DNA of 53,940 nt from Serratia sp. H1w (GCF_000633355.1 NZ_AYMQ01000080.1:1-53940); one strand, 5' to 3'. Positions 19,510 to 30,110 are shown, counted from the stretch's first letter. Translations and numbers: made by a program. The notes: generated by a model not told the origin, from the letters alone.

Positions 19510-20574
19510 TTATTGATCCAAAATATTGTAGGGCAACCAGCATTGTGCATTCAGGCCAGTAGCATCGGTGCGGTTTTCCAACCGTAGACAGCCGCGGTGC
19601 AGCTGAACGATACGGATCACGATATTCAATCCCAGCCCGCTGCCGCCGTAACGCTGATCCATCCGGCGAAATGCCTGAGTCAACTCTCCGGCCAGCTCTG
19701 GTTTGATACCCGGCCCTTCATCGAGCACCTGCAACCGCTGCCCGTTATTTTCAGGGGTGAGCTGAACATGGATGGCACTATTTTCGGGACCATAACGATG
19801 CGCATTCTCCACCAGATTCCGTAGCATTAGGCGTAGCAACACCGGATCGCCATGCGTGGGGGCGTTAGCAGGCAGTTGCCAGACAATCTTTTGCCCACGC
19901 TGAGCCGCTAGCTCTTCTAACTCTTCCTGCAAGGGTTGGATCACGTTGCTCACCCAGTCAAACTGCTGGTAATGGCCACTGGCGAAATCCTGCCCGGCGC
20001 GCGACAGCATCAGCAATTGTTCAACCACGTGCATTAGTTGGTCAATGCGGTCGATCAGCAGCTTACTGCCCTGAACTCCCTGCTGTTCCATCAGTTCCAG
20101 ATGCAGACGGATCCCTGCCAGCGGCGTGCGTAATTCATGGGCCGCATCGGCAGTAAATAGCCTCTCTTGCTGGATGGTATGGTCCAGGCGTGAAAATAGC
20201 TGGTTGAGGGCATTGGTGACCGCCACCATCTCCAGGCTGTCGCTGGTGATGGGCAACGGGGTCAGATTATCTGCCGAGCGTTTCTCCAACTTTTCCTGCA
20301 ATTGATTAAGCGGGCGGATGATCCAGCTGATGGCCCAGAAAGAGGCCAGCAGGGTCACCACCATCATGATCAGCGAAGGGGCAAGCAGTGAAGCGATCGC
20401 TTCGGCAATCTCGGTATCGACCCGCTCGTTGCGCACTTTGGCCGACAGGGTTTCGTCCACTAGGAAACTGATCTGCTCCTGGCTTTCGTGCCATAGCCAA
20501 AACGCGCTGATGAGCTGGGTGACCAGCAGGATCAGCGCTAACATCAGCAGCAAACGACGGCGCATGCTAATCAA
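19510..20574 (-). CDS. pmrB: PmrB/BasS-like sensor histidine kinase
   Basis: A 354-residue inner-membrane kinase: TM1 ~8-28, a short periplasmic loop ~29-64, TM2 ~65-85, HAMP, H146 in AAHELRTPLAG, the N-box NLVENAHRYGP and the G-box GGSGLGLNI. The loop keeps one ExxE motif (E30-SQ-E33, in WHESQEQ), the Fe3+-sensing kind known in PmrB. Relatives sense ferric iron, aluminium or low pH and control lipid A modification and polymyxin resistance. It overlaps pmrA by 4 bp and is the last gene of a dacB-pmrA-pmrB run. Confidence 0.88.
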   Translation of the reverse strand: MISMRRRLLLMLALILLVTQLISAFWLWHESQEQISFLVDETLSAKVRNERVDTEIAEAIASLLAPSLIMMVVTLLASFWAISWIIRPLNQLQEKLEKRSADNLTPLPITSDSLEMVAVTNALNQLFSRLDHTIQQERLFTADAAHELRTPLAGIRLHLELMEQQGVQGSKLLIDRIDQLMHVVEQLLMLSRAGQDFASGHYQQFDWVSNVIQPLQEELEELAAQRGQKIVWQLPANAPTHGDPVLLRLMLRNLVENAHRYGPENSAIHVQLTPENNGQRLQVLDEGPGIKPELAGELTQAFRRMDQRYGGSGLGLNIVIRIVQLHRGCLRLENRTDATGLNAQCWLPYNILDQ

Positions 20575-21233
20575 GATGCGGGCTCCAAACGGTAACCGAT
20601 GCCACGTACGGTGCGGATGCGATCTTTGCCCAGCTTGCGACGCAGGTTGTGCATATGGACTTCGAGGGTATTTGAGCCCAGATCGTCGTTCCAGGTATAC
20701 AGATCCTGTTGTAACAGCTCACGGTTGACGGTTTGCCCGGCCCGCATCATCAGACGTGACAGAATGGCAAACTCTTTCGGCGTGACGTCTATCGCCTGCT
20801 GTTGCAGATAGACCTGTTGGCTGGACAGGTTGAGCGTCAAGTCGTCCTGTTGCAGCAGGTTATCACTGTGGCCCTGATAGCGGCGGATCAATGCCCGCAC
20901 CCGGGCTTGCAGCTCAATCAGCGCAAAGGGTTTGACCAGATAATCATCGGCACCGGCGTCCAGACCGTCGACACGGTCTTGCAACGCATCGCGTGCGGTG
21001 AGGATCAACACCGGTATGCTAATATGTTGACGACGCCACTGCCGCAGCAGGCTGGCACCGTCAAGATCGGGCAGGCCGAGGTCGAGGATCACCATGCTGT
21101 ACTGGCTGGTGATGATCAGGCTATTAGCCTGCGCTGCGCTGGTCGCACAGTCACAGGCATAGCCTTCGTTGGACAAGGCCAACGCCAGGCCTTGCAGCAG
21201 CAGTTCATCGTCCTCAACAATCAGTAACTTCAT
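20571..21233 (-). CDS. pmrA: PmrA/BasR-like response regulator
   Basis: A 220-residue OmpR-type regulator. The receiver has the acidic pair E7-D8-D9, phospho-acceptor D51 (VILDLGLPD), T79 and K101. The C-terminal winged helix has NTLEVHMHNLRRKLGKDRIRTVRGIGYRL (read in two pieces: NTLEVHMHNLRRKLGK, then TVRGIGYRL). Sequence is closest to E. coli BasR among the regulators I know. It starts 11 bp after dacB ends. Confidence 0.9.
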   Translation of the reverse strand: MKLLIVEDDELLLQGLALALSNEGYACDCATSAAQANSLIITSQYSMVILDLGLPDLDGASLLRQWRRQHISIPVLILTARDALQDRVDGLDAGADDYLVKPFALIELQARVRALIRRYQGHSDNLLQQDDLTLNLSSQQVYLQQQAIDVTPKEFAILSRLMMRAGQTVNRELLQQDLYTWNDDLGSNTLEVHMHNLRRKLGKDRIRTVRGIGYRLEPAS

Positions 21234-21244
21234 ATCCTTGGGCC

Positions 21245-22678
21245 TTAATTGTTCTGATAGATATCCCGATACAACCGGCTTTCGAAACGTACCAGCGGCA
21301 CGCGGCGCTGTTTCTGATCTTCTGGTGGCACCGCGTAACCCGACAGATATTGGACAAAGGCCAGGCGTTGACCGCTGGCGGTAGTGATAAAGCCCGCCAG
21401 GTTGTAGACGCCCTGCAATGCACCGGTTTTAGCCGAAACCTTACCGTCAACTCCGGCCTCGTGCAGGCCACCGCGATAGCGTAGCGTGCCATCATAGCCA
21501 GCTAGCGGCAGCATCGAGATAAAGTTGAGCTCGCTGTCGTGTTGGGCAATAAATTGCAACGCCTGCATCATGGTTGCGGGGGCTATCAGATTGTGGCGCG
21601 ACAGGCCGGAGCCGTCCACCACGATGCTGTTACCCAGATCGACCCCGGCCTTCTGGCGCAGAACCTGACGCACCGCGTCTGCTCCCGCGCGCCAGGTGCC
21701 CGGTACGCCGAAGCGTTCATGACCGATGGTGCGAAATACGGTGTCGGCAATCATGTTGTCCGACTTTTTCAGCATGATTTTCAGCAGGTCATGCAATGGA
21801 GCAGACTGCGTCTGGGCAATCACCGTCCCCGTCATGCCTGGCTGGGTTTGGCGTTTCAAATGGCCGCCGATCTGGATCCCGGATTTGACCAACTCATCTT
21901 TCAGGATAGCACCGGCATAGCTGGCCCCGTCCTGAATGGCGAACGCCAACGGCAACGGTTCACTGCGCTGGGTCAGGCATCCGGTCAAGGTAAAGCGGTT
22001 CAATTCGCCTGGTACCACATCCAGTTCACAATATTGGGCATCCGGCGAACCTTTCGCCAGCGTTCTTACCTGGCTGAACATATTCACCGGATAAAACGAT
22101 GCCACACGAATAAACGCCATTTCACCGGGGTTCGGTGCGCTGTAAAGAGAAACCGAGAAACAGTTGCGATCGACAATTGCCGCCGCCGGTGGGGCGCTGA
22201 AACATTGGGTCAAATCGTTCCAGGGCCAGCCGGGCGCTTTGTCATGGCTGGCAAATACCGAGGTATCGACCAGTACGTCGCCGCTGATTTCGCGTACTCC
22301 CTGTTTTTTCAGTTCCGCCACCATATTGCGCAGATTTTGCCGCTTAAAGGTGGGATCTCCGCTGAAGCGGGCGATAAGATTGCCACGCAACACGCCATCC
22401 GTGATGTTGCCCTGACTTTCCAGTGTCGTGGTGAAGCGATAATCCGGTCCGAGCTGCAACAATGCCGCCAGCGCGGTAAGCACCTTCTGGGTGCTGGCCG
22501 GGAGTGCCATTTGCTGTGAGTGATAATCGATGGTCGGCGTAGTAGCGCCAATCTTCTGAACTATCAGGGCCAGGTTCGCCCCATCAGGCAAATATTGTGT
22601 GTAATCTTCAACCGGGGCCGCGTGGGCATTAATAGCTAATGCGCAGGCCAATACACTGACAATTCGTGAAAAACGCAT
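21245..22678 (-). CDS. dacB: D-alanyl-D-alanine carboxypeptidase/endopeptidase PBP4
   Basis: A 477-residue periplasmic penicillin-binding protein; signal peptide ends around AINAHA-A (20-21). The active-site triads are all in place: S62-T-Q-K65, S306-D-N308 and K417-T-G419, the same positions as in E. coli PBP4. It trims or cleaves peptidoglycan cross-links. It is divergent from greA, as in E. coli, but is followed at 11 bp by pmrA-pmrB, implying cotranscription. Confidence 0.97.
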   Translation of the reverse strand: MRFSRIVSVLACALAINAHAAPVEDYTQYLPDGANLALIVQKIGATTPTIDYHSQQMALPASTQKVLTALAALLQLGPDYRFTTTLESQGNITDGVLRGNLIARFSGDPTFKRQNLRNMVAELKKQGVREISGDVLVDTSVFASHDKAPGWPWNDLTQCFSAPPAAAIVDRNCFSVSLYSAPNPGEMAFIRVASFYPVNMFSQVRTLAKGSPDAQYCELDVVPGELNRFTLTGCLTQRSEPLPLAFAIQDGASYAGAILKDELVKSGIQIGGHLKRQTQPGMTGTVIAQTQSAPLHDLLKIMLKKSDNMIADTVFRTIGHERFGVPGTWRAGADAVRQVLRQKAGVDLGNSIVVDGSGLSRHNLIAPATMMQALQFIAQHDSELNFISMLPLAGYDGTLRYRGGLHEAGVDGKVSAKTGALQGVYNLAGFITTASGQRLAFVQYLSGYAVPPEDQKQRRVPLVRFESRLYRDIYQNN

Positions 22679-22807
22679 AATCTCGGGGTAACAGCTGGAT
22701 AACGTGCTGTCATACTACGGTGCATCAAGGGTTAAAGTAAACGATGACCCTTAAGGAACTCTAGGCTAAAATGCGTATCAAAATGCAAAATCGACGCTGA
22801 CTTGGAG

Positions 22808-22830
22808 CAAACCTCCGAGCTCGGTTTCTT
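22808..22830 (+). promoter_or_regulatory. Bulged hairpin plus T-rich tail in the greA leader
   Basis: AAACCTCCGAGCTCGGTTT then CTTTTGTTT. It sits ~150 nt before greA. E. coli greA has a leader that yields the small RNA GraL by early termination; this could be the counterpart. Position supports it; sequence identity was not tested. Confidence 0.4.
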
Positions 22831-22982
22831 TTGTTTATCGCCTGGAGACGGAAGGCGCAACGCCTGCCGTAATTTCATACGAACACGTCAGGATGACGAT
22901 AATGCCCTTGAGATGTCGCGCCGCGGTTGGCTAGCAAGAGCAAGGGTATATTTGAACAGGATAGATTTAGAGGTATTTAACG

Positions 22983-23459
22983 ATGAAACAGATCCCGATG
23001 ACCTTGTATGGCGCAGAACAGCTGCGTGAAGAACTGGAATATTTGAAAGGTGTGCGTCGCCCGAAAATCATTGCCGACATCGCCACCGCACGCGAGCATG
23101 GTGACCTGAAAGAAAACGCCGAGTACCATGCAGCCCGTGAACAGCAGGGTTTCTGTGAAGGGCGTATTCAGGAAATCGAGGCCAAGCTGTCCAATGCGCA
23201 GGTGATCGACATCACCAAAATGCCGCAGACAGGCCGCGTGATTTTTGGTGCTACCGTCTCGGTAATGAACCTGGATAGCGAAGATCAGGTGACTTACCGC
23301 ATCGTTGGTGATGACGAAGCTGACTTTAAGAAAAATCTTATCTCCGTCAACTCACCGATGGCTCGTGGCCTGATTGGCAAAGAGCAGGATGATGTTGTTG
23401 TCATCAAAACTCCCGGTGGTGATGTAGAATACGAAATTCTGAAAGTGGAATATCTTTAA
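22983..23459 (+). CDS. greA: Transcription elongation factor GreA
   Basis: A 158-residue factor that rescues backtracked RNA polymerase by stimulating transcript cleavage. The N-terminal coiled coil carries the acidic tip [20 protein letters not shown], followed by the C-terminal FKBP-like domain. Length equals E. coli GreA. It is divergent from dacB, with a ~300-bp leader region, and ends at a bidirectional terminator. Confidence 0.98.
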   Translation: MKQIPMTLYGAEQLREELEYLKGVRRPKIIADIATAREHGDLKENAEYHAAREQQGFCEGRIQEIEAKLSNAQVIDITKMPQTGRVIFGATVSVMNLDSEDQVTYRIVGDDEADFKKNLISVNSPMARGLIGKEQDDVVVIKTPGGDVEYEILKVEYL

Positions 23460-23507
23460 TTTCGCCCGAGTTGGTTAAAAGTTCAGCAGGGTTTTGTAAA
23501 GAAAGGA

Positions 23508-23530
23508 AAAAGGCCGCAAGCGGCCTTTTA
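23508..23530. terminator. Bidirectional terminator between greA and yhbY
   Basis: AAAAGGCCG-CAAG-CGGCCTTTT: A-run left and T-run right, serving both convergent genes. Confidence 0.9.
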
Positions 23531-23576
23531 TCTGAACGCGGCGCATGGCACCGTCTCAGCAAACAGATAGAGCGGA

Positions 23577-23870
23577 TTAGCGCGGCAAAGTGATCTTGCG
23601 CTCTTTCGACGGGCGGTAAAGAATAAGCGTACCGCCGATCACTTGCACATTGCAGGCACCCGTTTCACGCACAATAGCGTCGGCGATCAGGGTTTTGGTT
23701 TCGCGATCTTCGGCAGCAATTTTTACTTTGATCAGCTCGTGATGCTCCAGAGCCTGCTCAATTTCAGCCAACACCCCTTCGGTGAGACCGTTATTACCCA
23801 GCATGACCACCGGTTTTAACGGATGTGCCAGGCCTTTCAGGTGTTGTTTTTGTTTATTATTCAGATTCAT
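23577..23870 (-). CDS. yhbY: CRM-domain RNA-binding protein YhbY
   Basis: A 97-residue single CRM domain protein (KGLAHPLKPVVMLGNNGLTE, the GxxG-type loop; HHELIKVKI). It associates with pre-50S ribosomal particles. It is divergent from rlmE, the standard arrangement. Confidence 0.95.
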   Translation of the reverse strand: MNLNNKQKQHLKGLAHPLKPVVMLGNNGLTEGVLAEIEQALEHHELIKVKIAAEDRETKTLIADAIVRETGACNVQVIGGTLILYRPSKERKITLPR

Positions 23871-24013
23871 TGTCTTTTTTGCTTAAGTTGGGATTGAAAA
23901 CGGTACATTCTACCGCCATCTCATGTGTATCACCAAATCGGTCTGCACCGAATTGAGTTTACGTGAGAAGCGAACCTGGCATGAGACTCTTTTTAGGATA
24001 GTTGGAATACTCG

Positions 24014-24643
24014 ATGGCAAATAAAAAGCGTTCGGCCAGTTCCAGTCGCTGGCTACAAGAACACTTTAGCGATAAATATGTGCTCCAGGCGCAGAAAAAA
24101 GGGCTGCGCTCGCGCGCCTGGTTTAAACTTGATGAAATACAGCAAGGCGACAAACTGTTCAAGCCGGGTATGACAGTCGTTGATTTGGGGGCTGCACCGG
24201 GCGGCTGGTCGCAATATGTGGTAACCCAGATTGGTGGTAACGGGCGTATCATCGCCTGTGATATTTTACCGATGGATCCCATCGTTGGCGTCGATTTCCT
24301 TCAAGGCGATTTTCGTGATGAACTGGTCCTCAAAGCACTGTTGGAACGTGTAGGTGATAGTAAGGTTCAGGTAGTCATGTCTGACATGGCCCCGAATATG
24401 AGTGGCACCCCGGCGGTCGATATCCCAAAATCGATGTATCTGGTGGAATTAGCACTGGAAATGTGTCGTGATGTGCTGGCACCAGGCGGTAGTTTCCTGG
24501 TGAAGGTGTTCCAGGGAGATGGTTTTGACGAGTACCTACGGGAAATTCGCTCCCTGTTTACGAAGGTTAAGATTCGTAAGCCAGACGCTTCTCGCGCACG
24601 TTCGCGTGAAGTGTACATTGTAGCGACAGGGCGGAAACTGTAG
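24014..24643 (+). CDS. rlmE: 23S rRNA U2552 2'-O-ribose methyltransferase
   Basis: A 209-residue heat-shock methyltransferase (also rrmJ/ftsJ) acting on U2552 in 50S subunits. The SAM loop is [11 protein letters not shown] (~58-68). The K38-D124-K164-E199 tetrad positions are retained at this length (K38 seen in RAWFKLDE). I start at MANKKRS (24014), matching the family, not at 24002. It lies ~50 bp before ftsH, normally one heat-shock operon. Confidence 0.97.
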   Translation: MANKKRSASSSRWLQEHFSDKYVLQAQKKGLRSRAWFKLDEIQQGDKLFKPGMTVVDLGAAPGGWSQYVVTQIGGNGRIIACDILPMDPIVGVDFLQGDFRDELVLKALLERVGDSKVQVVMSDMAPNMSGTPAVDIPKSMYLVELALEMCRDVLAPGGSFLVKVFQGDGFDEYLREIRSLFTKVKIRKPDASRARSREVYIVATGRKL

Positions 24644-24690
24644 TACCCTAACGCTGTTTGTTAACACAGTTGTAATATGAGGTTAATCCC

Positions 24691-26631
24691 TTGAGTGACA
24701 TGGCGAAAAACCTAATTCTCTGGCTAGTCATCGCGGTCGTGTTGATGTCGGTATTCCAGAGCTTTGGGCCCAGCGAGTCTAATGGCCGTAGGGTGGATTA
24801 CACCACCTTCATGTCCGAACTGACCCAAGATCAGATCCGTGAAGCGCGCATCAATGGGCGTGAAATCAACGTTGTCCGTAAAGACAGCAATAAATACACC
24901 ACTTACATCCCGGTCAACGATCCGAAGTTGCTGGATACGTTGTTAACCAAGAACGTTAAAGTTGTCGGTGAGCCACCGGAAGAGCCAAGCCTGTTGGCTT
25001 CGATCTTCATTTCCTGGTTCCCGATGCTGTTGCTGATTGGCGTCTGGATCTTCTTTATGCGGCAGATGCAGGGCGGCGGCGGCAAGGGCGCGATGTCCTT
25101 CGGCAAGAGCAAGGCTCGTATGCTGACGGAAGACCAGATAAAAACCACTTTTGCCGACGTTGCAGGCTGTGACGAAGCAAAAGAAGAAGTGAGTGAACTG
25201 GTAGACTACCTGCGCGAACCGAGCCGTTTCCAGAAGCTGGGCGGCAAGATCCCGAAAGGCGTGCTGATGGTTGGCCCTCCGGGGACCGGTAAAACCCTGC
25301 TGGCGAAAGCGATTGCCGGCGAGGCCAAAGTGCCGTTCTTCACCATTTCCGGTTCTGACTTCGTTGAAATGTTCGTTGGTGTGGGTGCATCCCGTGTCCG
25401 TGACATGTTCGAGCAGGCCAAGAAAGCGGCACCGTGCATCATCTTTATCGATGAAATCGATGCTGTGGGCCGTCAGCGTGGCGCAGGTCTGGGCGGTGGT
25501 CACGATGAACGTGAGCAAACGCTGAACCAGATGCTGGTTGAGATGGACGGTTTTGAAGGCAACGAAGGCATTATCGTCATCGCGGCAACTAACCGTCCTG
25601 ACGTATTGGACCCGGCGTTGCTGCGTCCAGGCCGTTTCGACCGCCAGGTGGTGGTTGGGCTGCCAGACGTGCGTGGCCGTGAGCAAATCCTGAAGGTGCA
25701 CTCCCGTCGCGTACCGTTGGCACCAGATGTTGATGCTTCTGTGCTGGCACGTGGTACTCCAGGCTTCTCCGGTGCGGACTTGGCCAACCTGGTCAACGAA
25801 GCTGCGCTGTTTGCCGCACGTGGCAGCAAGCGTGTGGTGTCGATGGTAGAGTTCGAAAAAGCCAAAGACAAGATCATGATGGGTGCGGAACGTCGCTCTA
25901 TGGTGATGACGGAAGCGCAAAAAGAATCAACCGCCTATCACGAAGCTGGCCACGCCATCATCGGCCGCCTGGTTCCTGAGCATGACCCGGTGCATAAAGT
26001 CACGATCATTCCTCGTGGCCGTGCGCTCGGCGTGACCTTCTTCCTGCCGGAAGGGGATGCGATCAGCGCCAGCCGTCAGAAGCTGGAAAGCCAAATCTCC
26101 ACCCTGTACGGTGGCCGTCTGGCAGAAGAAATTATTTACGGGCCGGAAAAAGTCTCTACCGGTGCATCGAACGACATTAAAGTCGCGACCTCGATCGCCC
26201 GCAACATGGTGACCCAATGGGGCTTCTCTGAGAAGCTGGGGCCATTGCTGTATGCGGAAGAAGAAGGCGAAGTGTTCCTGGGCCGCTCCGTGGCCAAGGC
26301 GAAACACATGTCGGACGAAACCGCACGTATCATCGACCAGGAAGTCAAATCCCTGATTGAGCGCAACTATGTTCGTGCACGTGCGTTGCTGATGGAAAAC
26401 ATGGACATCCTGCATTCGATGAAAGATGCACTGATGAAATATGAAACCATCGATGCACCACAGATCGACGACCTGATGAACCGTAAAGACGTGCGTCCGC
26501 CAGCAGGTTGGGACGACGCGGCGAAAAGCAACAACTCCGACAACGGTGGCAAACCACAAGCCCCAACGCCGGTAGATGAGCCGCGTACACCAAACCCAGG
26601 CAACACCATGTCTGAACAGCTCGACAAATAA
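24691..26631 (+). CDS. ftsH: ATP-dependent membrane metalloprotease FtsH
   Basis: A 646-residue AAA+ zinc protease anchored by two TM helices (~8-25 and ~103-122), which degrades LpxC, sigma-32, SecY and others. Walker A is GPPGTGKT, Walker B IIFIDEID, then the arginine-finger region RPGRFDRQ. Zinc motif HEAGH falls at 417-421 when the TTG at 24691 is codon 1. GAGG at 24679-24682 is 8 nt from the TTG but 17 nt from the next ATG (24700), so TTG is likely used; the ATG would give a 643-residue form. The C-terminal tail ends MSEQLDK. Confidence 0.97.
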   Translation: MSDMAKNLILWLVIAVVLMSVFQSFGPSESNGRRVDYTTFMSELTQDQIREARINGREINVVRKDSNKYTTYIPVNDPKLLDTLLTKNVKVVGEPPEEPSLLASIFISWFPMLLLIGVWIFFMRQMQGGGGKGAMSFGKSKARMLTEDQIKTTFADVAGCDEAKEEVSELVDYLREPSRFQKLGGKIPKGVLMVGPPGTGKTLLAKAIAGEAKVPFFTISGSDFVEMFVGVGASRVRDMFEQAKKAAPCIIFIDEIDAVGRQRGAGLGGGHDEREQTLNQMLVEMDGFEGNEGIIVIAATNRPDVLDPALLRPGRFDRQVVVGLPDVRGREQILKVHSRRVPLAPDVDASVLARGTPGFSGADLANLVNEAALFAARGSKRVVSMVEFEKAKDKIMMGAERRSMVMTEAQKESTAYHEAGHAIIGRLVPEHDPVHKVTIIPRGRALGVTFFLPEGDAISASRQKLESQISTLYGGRLAEEIIYGPEKVSTGASNDIKVATSIARNMVTQWGFSEKLGPLLYAEEEGEVFLGRSVAKAKHMSDETARIIDQEVKSLIERNYVRARALLMENMDILHSMKDALMKYETIDAPQIDDLMNRKDVRPPAGWDDAAKSNNSDNGGKPQAPTPVDEPRTPNPGNTMSEQLDK

Positions 26632-26651
26632 CATCGGCTGTAGCGTAAAAT

Positions 26652-26677
26652 AAAACCCCGGCCAGCCGGGGTTTTTT
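26652..26677 (+). terminator. Terminator of rlmE-ftsH
   Basis: CCCCGGC-CA-GCCGGGG preceded by AAAA and followed by TTTTTT. Confidence 0.9.
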
Positions 26678-26698
26678 ATTGCTGGCCGAAAAGGGCTG

Positions 26699-26729
26699 CC
26701 TCTCCCTTGGTGAGAGGGGCGGGGTGAGG
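26699..26729. repeat. REP-like palindrome, copy 1
   Basis: CCTCTCCC-TTGG-TGAGAGGGGC with a GGGGTGAGG tail. Same family as the elements at 29075, 43793 and 43932. Confidence 0.7.
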
Positions 26730-26779
26730 CATCCTTACCCCAGAGAACCGATTAGTATTCACTCCAAGGTAGATTAATC

Positions 26780-27613
26780 ATGCAGTTAACCGTGCGCGAC
26801 CAAATCCTCGATCTCAACCATCCGCAGGTGATGGGGATCCTCAACGTTACCCCTGACTCCTTCTCTGACGGCGGGCGGCATAATTCGCTGAATGATGCCT
26901 TGTTGCATGCACACGCGCTGATTTCGGCGGGAGCGACAATGATCGACGTGGGGGGCGAATCTACGCGTCCGGGAGCTGCCGAGGTCAGTGAAGAGGAAGA
27001 GATCGATCGCGTGGTGCCGGTAGTTGAAGCTTTGGCGCAGCGGTTTGAAATCTTTATCTCGGTGGATACTTCCAAAGCGGGTGTGATCCGCGAATCCGCC
27101 AAAGTCGGCGCGCATCTGATCAACGATGTGCGCTCATTGCAAGAGCCTGGCGCGATGCAGGCAGCCGCAGAAAGTGGTTTGCCGGTCTGCTTGATGCATA
27201 TGCAAGGCGAGCCACGTACCATGCAACAGGCTCCGGTTTACGATGACCTGATGGCGGACGTGAATGCGTTTTTCCAGCAGCATATCGACCGCTGTATTGC
27301 AGGCGGTATAGCAAAACAGAAATTGTTACTCGACCCAGGCTTCGGTTTCGGTAAGAATTTAGCGCATAATTATCAGCTTCTGGCCCGATTGGCGGAATTT
27401 CATCACTTTGGTTTGCCATTGTTGGTGGGGATGTCGCGTAAATCGATGATTGGGCAGCTATTGAATGTCCCGCCCGAACAACGGGTTATCGGCAGCGTTG
27501 CCTGCGCGGTGATTGCCGCGATGCAGGGGGCGCAGATAGTCAGAGTGCATGATGTCAAAGAAACCGTCGAGGCGATGCGTGTCGTCGAGGCAACACTTTC
27601 AGCTAAGGGATAG
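26780..27613 (+). CDS. folP: Dihydropteroate synthase
   Basis: A 277-residue TIM-barrel enzyme that joins p-aminobenzoate to dihydropterin pyrophosphate in folate synthesis; target of sulfonamides. Signatures: [14 protein letters not shown] (~14-27), [11 protein letters not shown] (~54-64), DPGFGFGK, and [11 protein letters not shown]. Glycine and threonine positions of the sulfa-sensitive form look normal. It is 7 bp from glmM, so cotranscribed. Confidence 0.97.
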   Translation: MQLTVRDQILDLNHPQVMGILNVTPDSFSDGGRHNSLNDALLHAHALISAGATMIDVGGESTRPGAAEVSEEEEIDRVVPVVEALAQRFEIFISVDTSKAGVIRESAKVGAHLINDVRSLQEPGAMQAAAESGLPVCLMHMQGEPRTMQQAPVYDDLMADVNAFFQQHIDRCIAGGIAKQKLLLDPGFGFGKNLAHNYQLLARLAEFHHFGLPLLVGMSRKSMIGQLLNVPPEQRVIGSVACAVIAAMQGAQIVRVHDVKETVEAMRVVEATLSAKG

Positions 27614-27620
27614 TAGAGAC

Positions 27621-28958
27621 ATGAGCGAACGCAAATACTTTGGTACCGACGGCATTCGTGGCAAGGTGGGTGACAGCCCGATAACCCCAGAGTTCGTCCT
27701 CAAGCTGGGCTGGGCTGCTGGCAAGGTATTGGCGCGCCATGGTTCCCGCAAAATCATCATCGGCAAAGATACCCGTATCTCTGGCTATATGCTGGAGTCG
27801 GCGTTGGAAGCCGGGCTGGCAGCGGCGGGGCTTTCCGCTTCGTTCACTGGCCCGATGCCAACCCCTGCGGTGGCCTACCTGACCCGTACTTTCCGCGCGG
27901 AAGCCGGGATCGTGATTTCTGCCTCGCATAACCCGTTCTACGATAACGGCATCAAGTTCTTCTCCATCGACGGTGCCAAACTGCCAGACGATGTGGAAGA
28001 GGCGATCGAAGCGGAAATGGAAAAACCGCTGACCTGTGTCGAATCTGCCGAGCTGGGTAAAGCCAGTCGCATTGTCGATGCCGCTGGTCGTTACATCGAA
28101 TTCTGTAAGGGGACTTTCCCAAGCGAGCTGAGCCTGAACGGCCTGAAGATCGTGGTGGACTGTGCCAACGGTGCGACTTACCACATCGCCCCAAGCGTGT
28201 TGCGTGAACTGGGGGCCACGGTGATTGCCATCGGCTGTGAGCCGGATGGTATGAACATCAACGAAGAGTGCGGCGCTACCGACGTGCGTCAGCTACAGGC
28301 ACGCGTGCTGGAAGAACAGGCTCACGTTGGCCTGGCCTTTGATGGTGATGGCGACCGCGTGATGATGGTGGATCACTTGGGCAACAAGGTCGATGGCGAT
28401 CAGATCCTCTATATCATCGCTCGTGAAGGCCTGCGTCAGGGGCAACTGCGCGGCGGTGCTGTGGGTACCCTGATGAGCAATATGGGCCTGGAGCTGGCAC
28501 TGAAGCAACTGGGCATCCCGTTTGCCCGTGCCAAGGTGGGTGACCGCTACGTGCTGGAAAAGCTGCAAGAGCTGGGCTGGCGCATTGGGGCGGAAAACTC
28601 CGGCCACGTGATCCTGCTGGACAAAACCACCACCGGTGACGGCATCGTTGCCGGCCTGCAAGTGTTGACGGCGATCGTGCGTAATAACATGAGCCTGCAC
28701 GATCTGTGCAGTGGCATGAAGTTACTGCCGCAGATCCTGGTCAACGTGCGCTTTGTGGGTGAGCATAACCCGCTGGAATCAGAAGCGGTATTGAAGGTCG
28801 CCGAGCAGGTCGAAACCGAATTGGCCGGTCGTGGCCGTGTGTTGCTGCGTAAATCGGGGACTGAGCCGCTGATCCGCGTGATGGTGGAAGGCGAGGACGA
28901 ACAGCAGGTTATCGCGTTGGCGCACCGTATCGCCGATGCCGTCAAGCTGGCAGGCTGA
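27621..28958 (+). CDS. glmM: Phosphoglucosamine mutase
   Basis: A 445-residue alpha-D-phosphohexomutase converting GlcN-6-P to GlcN-1-P for peptidoglycan and LPS. Catalytic S102 lies in ISASHNPF. The Mg2+ loop is DGDGDR and the phosphate loop RKSGTEP near the C-terminus. I start at MSERKYFG (27621); the frame is open into folP upstream. Length equals E. coli GlmM. Confidence 0.97.
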   Translation: MSERKYFGTDGIRGKVGDSPITPEFVLKLGWAAGKVLARHGSRKIIIGKDTRISGYMLESALEAGLAAAGLSASFTGPMPTPAVAYLTRTFRAEAGIVISASHNPFYDNGIKFFSIDGAKLPDDVEEAIEAEMEKPLTCVESAELGKASRIVDAAGRYIEFCKGTFPSELSLNGLKIVVDCANGATYHIAPSVLRELGATVIAIGCEPDGMNINEECGATDVRQLQARVLEEQAHVGLAFDGDGDRVMMVDHLGNKVDGDQILYIIAREGLRQGQLRGGAVGTLMSNMGLELALKQLGIPFARAKVGDRYVLEKLQELGWRIGAENSGHVILLDKTTTGDGIVAGLQVLTAIVRNNMSLHDLCSGMKLLPQILVNVRFVGEHNPLESEAVLKVAEQVETELAGRGRVLLRKSGTEPLIRVMVEGEDEQQVIALAHRIADAVKLAG

Positions 28959-29013
28959 TAAAACAGACGTCCTAACCCTCTCTGGCAATAGAGCTGCTGT
29001 GCCTGACCTCAAA

Positions 29014-29038
29014 CGGGCGCAGCATGCAGCGCCCCTAC
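29014..29038. repeat. 25-bp dispersed palindrome, copy 1
   Basis: Contains GGGCGCAGCATGCAGCGCCC followed by CTAC. The same 25 bases occur, inverted, at 48422-48446. Confidence 0.85.
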
Positions 29039-29074
29039 GCAGTGCCACATTAGCTGCCAACGACGCTGTACTGG

Positions 29075-29110
29075 CTCCCTCTCCCTGTGAGAGAGGGTTG
29101 GGGTGAGGGG
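29075..29110. repeat. REP-like palindrome, copy 2
   Basis: CTCCCTCTCCC-TGTGA-GAGAGGG then TTGGGGTGAGGGG. It lies between glmM and secG. No other terminator of glmM was seen, so it may also stabilise or end that transcript. Confidence 0.75.
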
Positions 29111-29326
29111 CTGGTGTAAATTAGCGATTAACCCTGTTTTTGCTGTTTTTTTCTGCAAACGCATCGGTGGTTGCAAATTGCCCTTGCGCCTATTGGCGGC
29201 TTTGGTTAGTATTCACACCCGCTTCAGTGGGCTGTTTTAATGACACGCCACGACTTCTTAGTTTGGAAGCATCTGGGGTGAGAAGCATTTGGCACGCGGT
29301 GAACCCGCAAGGATACAGGTACCACT

Positions 29327-29662
29327 ATGTACGAAGCTCTTCTGGTAATTTTCTTGCTGATATCGATTGGGCTGGTTGCTCTGATCATGCTGCAGCAAGG
29401 TAAAGGCGCTGATATGGGAGCCTCATTCGGAGCAGGTGCTTCTGGCACATTCTTCGGATCGACCGGTTCAGGCAACTTTATGACCCGCATGACGGCTGTG
29501 CTGGCGACGCTGTTCTTCGTCATCAGTCTGATCCTGGGCAACCTGAGCACCAATCAGGGCAAGAAAGGCAGCGAGTGGGAAAACCTGGGTCAGCCAGCGC
29601 AAACTGAGCAGACTACTGCTCCGGTAGCACCAGCTAAGCCGGCCAGCGATATCCCGCAGTAA
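29327..29662 (+). CDS. secG: Preprotein translocase subunit SecG
   Basis: A 111-residue membrane subunit of SecYEG. Two TM helices (~2-20 and ~52-72) flank the conserved loop LQQGKGADMGASFGAGASGT. The C-terminal tail is Pro/Ala/Thr-rich. It is followed by tRNA-Leu at 67 bp, as in E. coli (secG-leuU). Confidence 0.97.
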   Translation: MYEALLVIFLLISIGLVALIMLQQGKGADMGASFGAGASGTFFGSTGSGNFMTRMTAVLATLFFVISLILGNLSTNQGKKGSEWENLGQPAQTEQTTAPVAPAKPASDIPQ

Positions 29663-29729
29663 GCCGCAACAGTTTGAAATCGGTTGTTTTCGACCTCAAT
29701 AGAAACAGCCGATAGCAGTAAGAATCAGT

Positions 29730-29816
29730 ACCGAGGTGGTGGAATTGGTAGACACGCTACCTTGAGGTGGTAGTGCCCTAACGGGCTTGTGGGTTCGAGT
29801 CCCATCCTCGGTACCA
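29730..29816 (+). tRNA. leuU: tRNA-Leu(GAG)
   Basis: 87 nt including CCA. Acceptor ACCGAGG/CCTCGGT, anticodon stem CTACC/GGTAG with loop TTGAGGT (anticodon GAG at 29764-29766), a long class II variable arm (TGCCCTAACGGGCTT), T-loop GTTCGAGTC. Position 1 is A, giving a full A-U acceptor pair where E. coli has G-U as I recall. Confidence 0.97.
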
Positions 29817-29876
29817 AATCCCAGAGATAACTTGCGTTTTTGCAATTATCGGCGTAATATTTGCCACGTTTTCGGA

Positions 29877-29953
<77 letters not shown>

Positions 29954-30088
29954 CTTTCCTTTAAGTGTTTATTTTCAAATACACTTTTCGATTGAATTCC
30001 GCTTTTCTCGATCAACATTTGAAAATGACACTTGCTAGAAAGTTGCACCGAAGCCGCTTTGCGGCAAACAGGGTCCAGTTGCATAAAG

Positions 30089-30110
30089 CCCCGAATTTTC
30101 GGGGTTTTTT
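30089..30110 (+). terminator. Terminator/attenuator between metY and rimP
   Basis: CCCCGAA-TT-TTCGGGG followed by TTTTTT. It probably ends most tRNA transcripts, with read-through into rimP. Confidence 0.85.

Noticed and set aside
24700-24702. ATG as the ftsH start
   Set aside because: The ribosome site is 17 nt away; the TTG at 24691 has correct spacing. Kept as an alternative only.
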